Positions 1-7,033 of a DNA stretch of 26,340 nt are shown here, piece by piece. A program made the translations under genes and the position numbers. The notes beneath the pieces are model-generated. The model had not been told where the DNA came from, made no database searches, and saw nothing but the letters and a program-made list of their open reading frames with translations. Each line of letters opens with the position of its first letter. Position 1 is the first letter of the stretch. The DNA is taken from positions 1 to 26,340 of the forward strand of contig CAZBJB010000016.1 of the NCBI GenBank assembly GCA_964492105.1, read 5' to 3'. The stretch comes from JAUZQZ01 sp964492105. Its GTDB lineage: Bacteria > Pseudomonadota > Zetaproteobacteria > Mariprofundales > Mariprofundaceae.

Positions 1-2
1 TT

Positions 3-233
3 CAGAACCGTAAGTTTGGCGCCAGTGCGGATCGCATTGATCTCGCCAAACAGCCTGGCCTGTTCAATGAGGCGGAAGCAGTCATTGAACAGGAAGATCA
101 TGTGGATGAGCCCACAGAAGTCGTGGTTGCAGCGCACAAGCGTAGCGGCAGACGTAAATGCCCCAAGTCATTGACACATGTTACGATTGTGCATGATATT
201 CCTGAAGCAGATAAACAATGCGGCGAGTGCTAA
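3..233 (+). pseudogene. IS66 transposase (TnpC), N-terminal fragment, cut by the window edge
   Basis: An open frame runs in from the left edge to a TAA at 231-233. It reads like the region of IS66-family TnpC just after the coiled coil: a QNRKFGASADRIDL stretch (the usual R.FG...E.LD motif), then PGLFNEAEAVIEQ, a basic linker with RSGRRK, and VTIVHDIPEADKQCGEC, which matches the VHDLPE...C.CG zinc-finger start of these transposases. The finger is cut by the stop right after its second cysteine, and the reading resumes in another frame further on. It is therefore part of a decayed transposase. It may belong with the fragment at 252-532. Confidence 0.75.
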
Positions 234-251
234 CAGCAGCAATGGAAACGA

Positions 252-532
252 TTGGGGATTGATTTGGGTCGGTCATTGCTATTGAGCTGGGTTGTGAAGT
301 GTGGAGCTCTGTTCTTTTGCCTGTGGGAGCTTATGCGGCAGGATCTTCAGGCATCCGATTATGTGCAGGCAGATGAAACACCGGTTCAGGTTTTGCATGA
401 GGAGGGGTGTGTAGCCAGTCAGAAATCCTATATGTGGTTATTCCAGTGCGGGCCCCGCCGGGTAAACGCATTATCCTCTATCATTATGCTCCGACCCGCG
501 CAGCATGCGTACCTGCTGGCATACTCGGAGAA
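252..532 (+). pseudogene. IS66 transposase (TnpC), central fragment with a frameshift
   Basis: The frame from 252 contains the IS66 catalytic-domain start: a helix with LSWVVKCGALFFCLWELMRQ, then DYVQADETPVQVLHEEG, whose ADET holds the first aspartate of the DDE triad, then SQKSYMWLFQCGP. After about 460 the family similarity continues in the next frame (KRIILYHYAPTRAACVPAGILGE), so one frameshift separates the halves. Similarity stops abruptly at 532, exactly where a 17-bp dispersed repeat (533-549) begins; the expected LQTDGYAGY-like stretch is absent. The fragment cannot encode an active transposase. It is probably a relic of the same copy as 3-233. Confidence 0.75.
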
Positions 533-549
533 CTGGATATTCGACATAG
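533..549 (+). repeat. Copy 1 of a 17-bp dispersed repeat
   Basis: The sequence CTGGATATTCGACATAG recurs almost unchanged at 13381-13397 (plus) and 14083-14099 (minus). Here it marks the exact end of IS66 similarity. Its role is unknown; it could be the end of a mobile element or a recombination scar. Confidence 0.55.
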
Positions 550-809
550 CGCAGCTGCAGACAACAAGAATGTTCCAGAGGACGAACAGGCATGGATGAG
601 AAGCTGCTCAAACGCAGTGATGGCAGGATATTCCATATGATTCTTCAGGAGTATGTCGGGGGCGTATAAAAGTCAGCCGGGTGATCCGGACAAGCCAGCA
701 CTTCGGCAAAAGCCAGTAAGCCCTGCCGGCCGGTTCTATTGTTTTGCTTCAGTTGGAATTGGACAAATGCCCTGTTTGAATAAGAGACATTCAAACGAAG
801 GAGCATGGC

Positions 810-1062
810 ATGACAAACAAGAGAAGACAGTTCAGTCCCGGGCAAAAGATATCGATACTACGAGAGCATTTGGTTGAGAAAATTTCTGTACGCGTTAAAA
901 AAAGCGTTTGGGGAACACTGATGGGTAGCCGGGTTTCCCCGAGCACACGTGATGAAATCGTCGATTATATGTGGCGCTATATTCCGCTGACGGAACTACC
1001 CTTAACGTGCTTTCCCGGCTGGCTTGGTGTTGGCCGGTCAAACGGAAGCAGCACAAAACGAT
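810..1062 (+). pseudogene. IS3-like transposase remnant (OrfA start fused to OrfB start)
   Basis: An AAGGAG-type ribosome binding site lies about 6 bases before ATG 810, so the original start survives. The first 27 residues (TNKRRQFSPGQKISILREHL) resemble the helix-turn-helix protein that begins IS3-like transposases ('KR..SPEQK..ILREHL.EK.PV'). The sequence then jumps to a region like the start of the integrase-type second protein: VSPSTRDEIVDYM, followed by PLTCFPGWLGVGRSN. The middle (rest of the HTH and the leucine zipper) has been deleted, and the catalytic DDE core is absent. The IS66 piece that follows is fused on directly. Assignment to IS3 rests on remembered family motifs. Confidence 0.55.
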
Positions 1063-1308
1063 AAAGACTTTACCTTTGAAAGCCGCAAGGCGCTGCGCCT
1101 GCAAAAATCAAGGCCGATACTTGATACGTTCAAACGGTGGCTGGATCAGCACAAGGATGATGGCCTGCCATTGATGGCATGGCTTACATTTGTGCTCGAA
1201 GAACTGCCTCGCTGCACAAATGATGAAGAGCGCCGTGCTTTACTAACCCCATCATTCCGACAGGAAGGATCAATAAAGAAATTTAGGCAGCTTATGCCAT
1301 TGCTTTGA
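1063..1308 (+). pseudogene. IS66 transposase (TnpC), C-terminal fragment
   Basis: The frame resembles the last part of IS66 TnpC. An FTFESRKALRLQKSRPIL stretch corresponds to the 'ERR....LRQ..S.PLL..F..WL' helix, followed by DTFKRWLDQHKD. A LMAWLTFVLEELPRCTNDEE stretch matches the 'YLR.V...LP.....ED...LLP' tail domain. Between them the 'VLPKS..G.A..Y' region is missing, so there is an internal deletion. The TGA at 1306-1308 ends the frame. It may belong to a different IS66 copy from the one at 3-532, because IS3-like sequence lies between them. Confidence 0.65.
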
Positions 1309-1323
1309 CGCTTACGAACTATT

Positions 1324-1503
1324 CATGCACGATCACTTGCAGGATCTAGGTATGAATAATTCAGGCTAGTTATTGCGAGGAGCGAAGCCCCCGCGCCGCA
1401 TAGGCAGTCGTCGACGGGTCATCTGCCTCAGTCTCGCTTGCAATGGGACGGACATTGCTGCGAGAGTGTGCCTTGCATGTGCAATCACTTGCGGGATCTG
1501 GGT
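1324..1503. repeat. Pair of 28-bp direct repeats around a 124-bp GC-rich insert
   Basis: 1324-1351 and 1476-1503 are direct repeats matching at 23 of 28 positions; all five differences are transitions. The shared core is ATCACTTGC followed by GGATCT and GGT. The stretch between them contains ATTGCGAGGAGCGAAGC (from about 1373) and TCTCGCTTGCAATG (from about 1433), which are partly complementary and resemble the widespread 'CATTGCGAGGAGCGAAGC' class of intergenic palindromes. The rest of 1309-1587 shows no gene; it ends in the leader of the TTG-started gene at 1588. Confidence 0.5.
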
Positions 1504-1576
1504 CTGATCATGTTTGACGCAGTTATCGGGCAAACCAGGGGATAAGCTGAGTTATTACCCGGATTTGAACCGTCAC

Positions 1577-1582
1577 AGGAGG
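1577..1582 (+). promoter_or_regulatory. Ribosome binding site that fixes a TTG start
   Basis: AGGAGG lies 5 bases before TTG 1588, an optimal Shine-Dalgarno spacing. The first in-frame ATG is 17 codons further on, inside the first membrane helix, with no such site. The TTG is therefore the likely start. Confidence 0.7.
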
Positions 1583-1587
1583 TTAGT

Positions 1588-2523
1588 TTGAGTTTGCATC
1601 ACACGATTCGTCACTATAGCCGCGATATCCTGATCCGCATGGTGGTTGTATTTATCCTCACACTGAGCCTGATCTTCTGGCAACTGGATTTTCTAACCAG
1701 TATCTATCTTCACCATCAACTGACACATGCCGGCCTGTTGATTAATGGCGCTATTATTATCCTTTTCCTGGCCGGTATAGTGCGCCTGGTCATGGCATTC
1801 TTCTTTTATGCCGGTGAGGAAGAATCGCTTCGTCGCTTCGTGGATCACATGGATCAGGACTTTCCTAATCCGGTGGAAGGCGTCAAGCCGGATTCCATGA
1901 TTGCCCGGCGATATGCCATGATGTTCCATCTGCATGAACGCGCTACGCCGATCAATCACAACGCCATGGCTGCATCCTTGATCGCCGCCGAGAGTACGCG
2001 CACCACGATGCCGAAATTTGTCAACAATGTGTTAATTTTGACCGGTGTTTTCGGTACAATCGTATCCTTGTCTATCGCTCTGGTCGGCGCTTCGGATATG
2101 TTGCAATCGGCCATCAGTGTTAGCGGCATGGGCCTGGTTATTCATGGCATGTCCACGGCGTTGAGCACCACTATCACGGCGATTAGCTGTTATTTTATTT
2201 TCAGCTATTTCTTTAGCGCTCTGGGCGACGTGCAAACGCACCTGCTCGGTCATATTGAAGGTATAACGGCAACCCGCCTGATGCCGTTGTTTCAGGTTAA
2301 TGCCAAAGATATTGATTATCGTGTTGCCGATCTGCTTTCCACCATCAGCGGTTTGATCCATCGTATGGATGAGGGTCAGTCGGGCGTGCTGGCAATCACG
2401 CAAAGGCTTGAGGCATTGCTCGGGCAGGATAGTGCCATGCAACAAAGCATTATCTCCGAACTGGCCAGCATCCGGAGAATGCTCCGGGAGGGCTTTCGGC
2501 TTCCGGGCAGGGATGAACCATGA
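1588..2523 (+). CDS. MotA/TolQ/ExbB-type proton-channel membrane protein
   Basis: This 311-residue inner-membrane protein has the layout of the MotA/TolQ/ExbB family, whose members form the channel part of motors driven by ion flow. Two hydrophobic helices (about 13-35 and 44-70) are followed by a cytoplasmic loop of about 75 residues. A second pair follows (about 145-170 and 180-215), with LTGVFGTIVSLSIALVGA in helix 3 and GMSTALSTTITAI in helix 4. These match the small-residue, threonine-bearing LLGTV and ATA.G motifs that line the channel in TolQ/ExbB. The last 95 residues look cytoplasmic and helical. The gene starts at TTG and overlaps its partner by 4 bases (ATGA), so the two are cotranslated. 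It differs from MotA of the flagellum (no flagellar genes nearby) and lacks the very long tail of ZorA. The family is fairly sure; the system it serves is unknown. Confidence 0.75.
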   Translation: MSLHHTIRHYSRDILIRMVVVFILTLSLIFWQLDFLTSIYLHHQLTHAGLLINGAIIILFLAGIVRLVMAFFFYAGEEESLRRFVDHMDQDFPNPVEGVKPDSMIARRYAMMFHLHERATPINHNAMAASLIAAESTRTTMPKFVNNVLILTGVFGTIVSLSIALVGASDMLQSAISVSGMGLVIHGMSTALSTTITAISCYFIFSYFFSALGDVQTHLLGHIEGITATRLMPLFQVNAKDIDYRVADLLSTISGLIHRMDEGQSGVLAITQRLEALLGQDSAMQQSIISELASIRRMLREGFRLPGRDEP

Positions 2524-3356
2524 GTGGCGCTTTTGTTGACCTGCGCCTGAATTCACACGCCGGTCAGAGCAACGAGGGCTTCTGGCCTTCCTTCACTGAT
2601 ATCATGACCGTGGTCGTCATGATTTTCATGATGGCCATGCTGCTATTGTTGTTGAAAAACATGCATCTGGTACACCAGTTGCAGGCAACGTTGGCAGCCG
2701 AACACACGGCCAGCAAACAGGCAAGCAACGCCACATCAAAGAACGCTGACCTGCGATCACAACTACAGCGTGCCGAACGTGCACTTGGCATGCTACAGAT
2801 GCAGTTAATGAATATGAGTGATGAAAGAGATCGCCTTTCATCCGCGCTGACCAGGATCACCTCGGCACAAAAGGCCATGGCCTCCCGTTTTGCAGCAAAT
2901 CAGGAACAACTCGCATTGAAGCGTACACAATATGCGGAACTTGAGACTGAACTGAACCGAAACCGCGAAGCTTTGACCCTTATGCACAAAAACAAGGCCA
3001 GGGTGAGCCAGCGACTGGCCTCACTTACAAACGAATATACGACGTTGAAATTCAGGTACAATAAACTGGTTCGACCGGCCCGTACCGCGAAGGGGAAATA
3101 CGTGGTCATGATCCGGGTCAGCAAGGTGAACGGCCGGGTGCGAACAGAGTTGAAGACACCGGGAACAGCTGGCTTCTCAGCAATCAACCGGGTACGCCTG
3201 AATCAAAAACTGGGCCATTTCCGCCAGCAGCATCCGCATGATATGTATGTAAAAATCATCTTTCCCGAGGACAGTGGCCTTTCATACAGTGAGGCATGGA
3301 ACCTGACCGAGTCATTACTTCGAAAATACGACTATTATTACCATTCCATACAGTAG
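2520..3356 (+). CDS. MotB/ExbD-like anchored coiled-coil partner of the channel protein
   Basis: This 278-residue protein has a short cytoplasmic N-terminus with FWPSFTDIMTVVV leading into a single membrane helix (about 25-47). Asp27 just inside the helix matches the conserved proton-binding aspartate of MotB/ExbD/TolR/ZorB. A long coiled coil follows (about 55-185, rich in Q, L, E, R and K, with heptad-like spacing). The small C-terminal domain (about 190-278) has a KYVVMIRV strand, a LNQKLGHF helix, a DMYVKIIFPED strand and a final helix ending YYYHSIQ. That order recalls the ExbD/TolR periplasmic fold more than the OmpA-like peptidoglycan-binding domain of MotB or ZorB, whose motif I do not see. 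The start overlaps the upstream stop (ATGA). It probably forms a proton-driven complex with the 1588-2523 product; the target is unknown. It contains no cysteine. Confidence 0.7.
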   Translation: MSGAFVDLRLNSHAGQSNEGFWPSFTDIMTVVVMIFMMAMLLLLLKNMHLVHQLQATLAAEHTASKQASNATSKNADLRSQLQRAERALGMLQMQLMNMSDERDRLSSALTRITSAQKAMASRFAANQEQLALKRTQYAELETELNRNREALTLMHKNKARVSQRLASLTNEYTTLKFRYNKLVRPARTAKGKYVVMIRVSKVNGRVRTELKTPGTAGFSAINRVRLNQKLGHFRQQHPHDMYVKIIFPEDSGLSYSEAWNLTESLLRKYDYYYHSIQ

Positions 3357-3360
3357 CCCG

Positions 3361-3434
3361 CATGATTCACGCTCGACAATCCGTTACGGACAAAAGCCCT
3401 GCCTGTCTGCATGCGGCACGCACAGGCAGGCGCA
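3361..3434 (+). repeat. Operon-end repeat with a hairpin (copy 1)
   Basis: The repeat starts 4 bases after the stop of the preceding operon. CATGATTCACG at 3361 and the 37 bases at 3378-3414 recur after the last gene of the cobalamin operon (26188 and 26230-26266; 28 of 37 positions identical, ungapped). Here the end can fold: CCTGCCTGT pairs with ACAGGCAGG across a 15-base loop. No T-run follows, so it is not a classic intrinsic terminator, though it may stabilise or end the transcript. Confidence 0.5.
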
Positions 3435-3491
3435 ATCATCATTGCGATTCATGAATCATGCAGGGTAGATGTCCGGTGGTGATTTTATCAG

Positions 3492-3832
3492 TTAGCCATG
3501 ATTCCTGACAATGGGGGAGAGGGTAAAATCACCCGCATCCTTTGACAGCCCTTCCAGTACCAGCACAAAGCCACGATCGCCCAACGCAGTGACATGTACG
3601 CGATCCTCCGGTGGCGTCACGTAAGGCACATGGCGAATATCGCGCATGAACGGGGCAGATGTGTACCTCCGCACATTTCTTCCTCGGGGATGGGTGATGT
3701 GATTGTTTCGGCACCCTTCCGCGATTGGCCGTAGCTGAATTCAGCCCTGCATCGGCGGCAGACAAGGATGGCGTCTTCATCCACGCCATCAAGCCGGTAG
3801 GGCATCTGGCAATGCGGGCAAACGATGCGCAT
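3492..3832 (-). pseudogene. Zinc-ribbon (MJ0042-type) protein, apparently frameshifted
   Basis: From ATG 3832 the minus strand encodes MRIVCPHCQMPYRLDGVDED followed by ILVCRRCRAEFSYGQ. Two CxxC pairs about 20 residues apart form the short N-terminal zinc ribbon found in many proteobacterial proteins of unknown role. This frame continues only to 3617, through a tail that looks out of frame. A second frame, open to a stop at 3492, carries a protein-like sequence (FMRDIRHVPYVTPPEDRVHV, then a GFVLVLEGLSKDAGD stretch). One frameshift between about 3670 and 3730 would join them into a protein of roughly 113 residues. Either the gene is broken, the base sequence has an error, or the ribbon is a separate 71-residue protein. 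It is divergent from ftsE. No good ribosome binding site is seen; an in-frame TTG at 3919 is a less likely start. Confidence 0.5.
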
Positions 3833-3947
3833 GGCCGGATCATGTACCGTCCCGCAACGTTTGTCAGCCTTCAGGGGGGATCCGCGGATTTTCCCGCACA
3901 TCCCTTTGAGGGCTGACAATATACGGGCATCCAGCTACCGTTTGGGC

Positions 3948-4682
3948 ATGATTCAGGCGCGACAACTTATGCTTCGCTATCCTACTGGAAAAACCGCGCT
4001 CTCAGGCATTACCCTGAGCATTGCCAGGAGACGTTTTGTCTATCTGACAGGAGAAAGTGGTGCGGGAAAATCATCCTTGTTGCGTTGCCTGTATGGCGGC
4101 ATGCGCCCCACATCGGGGCAATTAACCGTACAACAGCTTGACTTGATGCGGGCTCGGCAGCATCAGGTGCGTAAACTCAGGAGAAGGATCGGCATTATTT
4201 TCCAGGATCACCGGTTGCTGTTTTCCCACACTGTATTTGAAAATGTGGCTTTACCATTGCGCGTACAGGGATGGAGGCCGGATCGGCTGGTTGCCCGTGC
4301 CCGCAAGGTGCTCGGGTTTGTAGGACTTGCGGATCGTTTGTGGGCGTTTCCCGAGGCATTATCCGGGGGAGAACAACAACGCGTGGCGATTGCGCGCGCC
4401 ATGAGTACCCAGCCCCTGCTGATCCTTGCCGATGAGCCAACGGGCAATCTGGATATTGAGACCGCCCGCCATATTATGGACTACCTGATGAAACTGAACA
4501 GGCAGGGCAGCACGGTGGTGATGGCCACGCATGATCTGCAATTGATGGAAACCCACCCCGGAGACCTCGTCCGCCTCCATGCGGGCGTACTGGTGGAGGA
4601 GTTGCGCCGTGTGTTGCCGGAACCCACGGAGGCAACCCCAACACCGACATTGCATCCAAGAACCGACATTGAATGTATATGA
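3948..4682 (+). CDS. ftsE: Cell-division ABC transporter ATPase FtsE
   Basis: The 244-residue ATPase pairs with FtsX to form the divisome complex that couples ATP hydrolysis to activation of periplasmic peptidoglycan hydrolases. Visible motifs are Walker A GESGAGKSS (35-43), the Q-loop in IIFQDH (Gln86), signature LSGGEQQR (138-145), Walker B LLILADEPTGNLD (157-169) and the switch histidine in MATHD (195). The order and spacing are those of FtsE/LolD-type ATPases, and the ftsX neighbour settles the call. The start at ATG 3948 gives the usual N-terminus (MIQARQLMLRYPTG); the open frame extends upstream without family similarity, and no clear ribosome binding site is seen. FtsE usually ends near 220-225 residues. 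The last 15 or so here are encoded by a dispersed repeat (4643-4676), an acquired tail. The stop overlaps ftsX. Confidence 0.93.
   Translation: MIQARQLMLRYPTGKTALSGITLSIARRRFVYLTGESGAGKSSLLRCLYGGMRPTSGQLTVQQLDLMRARQHQVRKLRRRIGIIFQDHRLLFSHTVFENVALPLRVQGWRPDRLVARARKVLGFVGLADRLWAFPEALSGGEQQRVAIARAMSTQPLLILADEPTGNLDIETARHIMDYLMKLNRQGSTVVMATHDLQLMETHPGDLVRLHAGVLVEELRRVLPEPTEATPTPTLHPRTDIECI
4643..4676 (-). repeat. 34-bp copy of the 21-bp repeat family, forming the ftsE 3' end
   Basis: The reverse complement matches 12418-12451 at about 30 of 34 positions. The core at 4650-4670 matches 12424-12444 at 19 of 21. Within it CGACATTG occurs twice, about 10 bases apart. The repeat lies entirely inside ftsE and encodes its final residues (about TLHPRTDIEC). 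Confidence 0.65.
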
Positions 4683-5542
4683 GTTCTCCCAATGCGCGAT
4701 CCGCACCCCGGCTGCCGGGAGGGTTCTCCCTGCCGCCATTCGGTGTTCATCAGTGGCTGGCACTGGTTATTGTCTGTGTAGCATTGTGGACACTGGGTTT
4801 TTTGTGGCTGGGTATGAAAGCGGGATCGCAATGGATGGGAACATGGCAGCACGATATCCATTTCCATGTTTATATGGAACATGGTAGCCGGAATAAATTG
4901 AAGCATCTGGCGGATCAGCTGGCATTGCTACCGGGGGTCTCTTCGGCGCGGGTGATTCCACCTCAAGAGATGGAAAACTGGTTACATGGCTGGCTGGGTA
5001 GCGGAGCTGTGGATGAAAATGAGTTGCTGCATGGTCTTCCCGGCACGGTGGAAGTAACCCCCAGCGCCAAGGCGGGGCAATTCCTTTATTCGGACATTAG
5101 CGATGAGGCACGGCGTTTCGGCGCCACTCTCAACAGGGGTGAAATACACCTGTTTCAGGCACGGCGCTGGTTAGCGGATATCGAACGCTTACTATGGCTG
5201 GTAACCCTGATTCTGGCGCTGGCCATGGGTATTATCATTTCCAACACCTTGCGTATGATTCTTCTGGCCCGCACCGATGAGGTACAACTGATGCGTTTGC
5301 TGGGTGCAAATGAATGGTTTGTTCGCATGCCATTCATTCTTGAAGGCATGTTGTTGGGCGCAGGAGCAGGACTGCTGGCCTGGTGTTTGCTGTGGCCTCT
5401 GATTCTGGGATCCACAGCCTGGTTTGCCACGCTGGATGTTCACCTTAACGGTTTTGCCCTGCTGGTACCGCTACTGTTTGGTGGTAGCATCGTCGGGGGC
5501 CTTGGGGCGTGGATCGCGACCATGCAGATGCCAGATGAATGA
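4679..5542 (+). CDS. ftsX: Cell-division protein FtsX
   Basis: This is the integral-membrane partner of FtsE, which transmits the ATPase cycle to periplasmic activators of murein hydrolases. A cytoplasmic N-terminus of about 25 residues is followed by one membrane helix (about 26-46) and a large periplasmic domain (to about 170, with the characteristic ALLPGVSSARVIPPQE and LPGTVEVTPS stretches). Three C-terminal helices follow, with SNTLRMILLARTDEVQLMRL between the first two, the family's N.IR..I..R..EI..M.L.GA motif. At 287 residues it is of normal length. ATG 4679 overlaps the ftsE stop as ATGA and is preferred; ATG 4673 is also possible. The gene is convergent with gatB, 48 bases away, with no strong terminator between them. 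Confidence 0.9.
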   Translation: MSSPNARSAPRLPGGFSLPPFGVHQWLALVIVCVALWTLGFLWLGMKAGSQWMGTWQHDIHFHVYMEHGSRNKLKHLADQLALLPGVSSARVIPPQEMENWLHGWLGSGAVDENELLHGLPGTVEVTPSAKAGQFLYSDISDEARRFGATLNRGEIHLFQARRWLADIERLLWLVTLILALAMGIIISNTLRMILLARTDEVQLMRLLGANEWFVRMPFILEGMLLGAGAGLLAWCLLWPLILGSTAWFATLDVHLNGFALLVPLLFGGSIVGGLGAWIATMQMPDE

Positions 5543-5590
5543 GTTCCCGGAATATCAGGCGGATCAAAGGGTTGCGGCATGCGCCGTATG

Positions 5591-7033
5591 TCAATGCCGG
5601 ATCCCGGGTTTCAGCAATGCTTTCAGGCGCTGATTGACCAGCCCCGGGTTGGCCTTGCCCCGGCTGACTTTCATGACCTGGCCGACAAAGAATCCGAACA
5701 GTCGATCCTTGCCATTGCAATATGCAGCAAGCTGATCGGGATTTTCTTCCAGCACCTGCTGGATCATCGCATCAATCGCGTCTGTATCTGAAACCTGTTT
5801 CAACCCTTTCTCTTCGATGATGGTGTCGGCATCGTGGCCGGTTTCCAGCATGGTATCCAGCACGTCCTTGGCTATTTTTCCGGAAATGACGCCATCCGCC
5901 ATGCGATCCAGCAGGCAGGCCAACGCTTCTGGTGAAAGCGGGGACTCCATGATTTCGCGACCGGCTTCATGAAGGCGGCCGAGCAGCTCATTGGCCAGCC
6001 AATTGGCGCAACGCTTGGGATCAGCCGGATGAGCCGCCACCAGAGATTCATACCATGATGCAAGTCCGCGTGTTTGAGACAGTACATCCGCATCATAGGC
6101 GGACAACCCATATTCTGTTTCAAAACGCTTGCGCAACTGGCCCGGCAATTCCGGCATGCCGGCTTTGATGGCATCCACTTCCTGCCGGGAGATCCTCAGA
6201 GGCGGAAGATCAGGCTCGGGGAAATAGCGATAATCATGCGCCTCTTCCTTGCCACGCATGAGCCGGGTTTCTCCTTTGGCTGAATCAAACAGGCGGGTTT
6301 CCTGCCGTACGGTGCCGCCGTCTTCAATGCGTTCAATCTGACGATTGATTTCATAGTCAATGGCCTGTTTGATGAAACGGAATGAATTCATATTCTTGAG
6401 TTCACAGCGCGTACCAAACGGGGTTCCGGGCTGATGAACGGACACATTGGCATCGCAACGAAATTGTCCCTTTTCCATATTGGCGCCGGAAACACCTAAA
6501 AATGAAACCAGTTGATGCAATTGTTTCAGGTAGGCAATCGCTTCATCCGCTGAACGCATGTCCGGTTCGGAGACAATCTCCATCAGCGGCACGCCGGAAC
6601 GGTTCAGGTCGATGTGGGACACGCCGTTCAAGCCTTCATGCATGGATTTCCCGGCATCCTCTTCCATGTGAATACGCGTGATACCAATGCGTTTCTCACC
6701 GGCTCCCGAGGGAATATTCAGGTACCCCCGTTCGACAATGGGTACCGGAAACTGGGTAATCTGATAACCCTTGGGCAGATCGGGATAAAAATAATTTTTG
6801 CGGTCAAACTTTGATTCCAGATTGATATCGGCGTTAATGGCCAGTCCCGTCAGAACGGCCTTTTGTGCTGCTTCCATATTCAAAACAGGAAGCTGTCCCG
6901 GCATGCCGAGGCAAACCGGACAGGTTTGCGTATTGGGTTCCGCGCCGAATGTCGTGGAGCAACCGCAGAATGCCTTGGTGGCGGTATTCATTTGAACATG
7001 GACTTCCAGTCCGATGACGACTTCCCAACTCAT
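5591..7033 (-). CDS. gatB: Asp-tRNA(Asn)/Glu-tRNA(Gln) amidotransferase subunit B
   Basis: This 480-residue subunit of GatCAB binds the misacylated tRNA and, with ATP, activates the Asp or Glu side chain before ammonia from GatA amidates it. The N-terminus reads GLEVHVQMNTATKAFCGC, then TCPVCLGMPG. Cys23, Cys25, Cys38 and Cys41 form the zinc site seen in bacterial GatB. The catalytic cradle continues through FDRKNYFYPDLPKGYQITQ and PLMEIVSEPD. The helical tail and YqeY-like domain follow to the end. Length and order are normal. The start overlaps the gatA stop as ATGA. The protein ends in GIRH, just beyond the usual family end. The last codons overlap a weak match to the dispersed 21-bp repeat at 5593-5613. 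Confidence 0.96.
   Translation of the reverse strand: MSWEVVIGLEVHVQMNTATKAFCGCSTTFGAEPNTQTCPVCLGMPGQLPVLNMEAAQKAVLTGLAINADINLESKFDRKNYFYPDLPKGYQITQFPVPIVERGYLNIPSGAGEKRIGITRIHMEEDAGKSMHEGLNGVSHIDLNRSGVPLMEIVSEPDMRSADEAIAYLKQLHQLVSFLGVSGANMEKGQFRCDANVSVHQPGTPFGTRCELKNMNSFRFIKQAIDYEINRQIERIEDGGTVRQETRLFDSAKGETRLMRGKEEAHDYRYFPEPDLPPLRISRQEVDAIKAGMPELPGQLRKRFETEYGLSAYDADVLSQTRGLASWYESLVAAHPADPKRCANWLANELLGRLHEAGREIMESPLSPEALACLLDRMADGVISGKIAKDVLDTMLETGHDADTIIEEKGLKQVSDTDAIDAMIQQVLEENPDQLAAYCNGKDRLFGFFVGQVMKVSRGKANPGLVNQRLKALLKPGIRH

Noticed and set aside
1588..3356. Calling the pair Zorya ZorA-ZorB.
   Set aside because: The channel protein lacks the long helical tail of ZorA, the partner shows no OmpA-like motif, and no helicase or nuclease partner follows.
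5543..5590. A terminator between the convergent ftsX and gatB ends.
   Set aside because: Only a 4-bp stem (CGGC-ATGC-GCCG) is present, with no T-run on either side.
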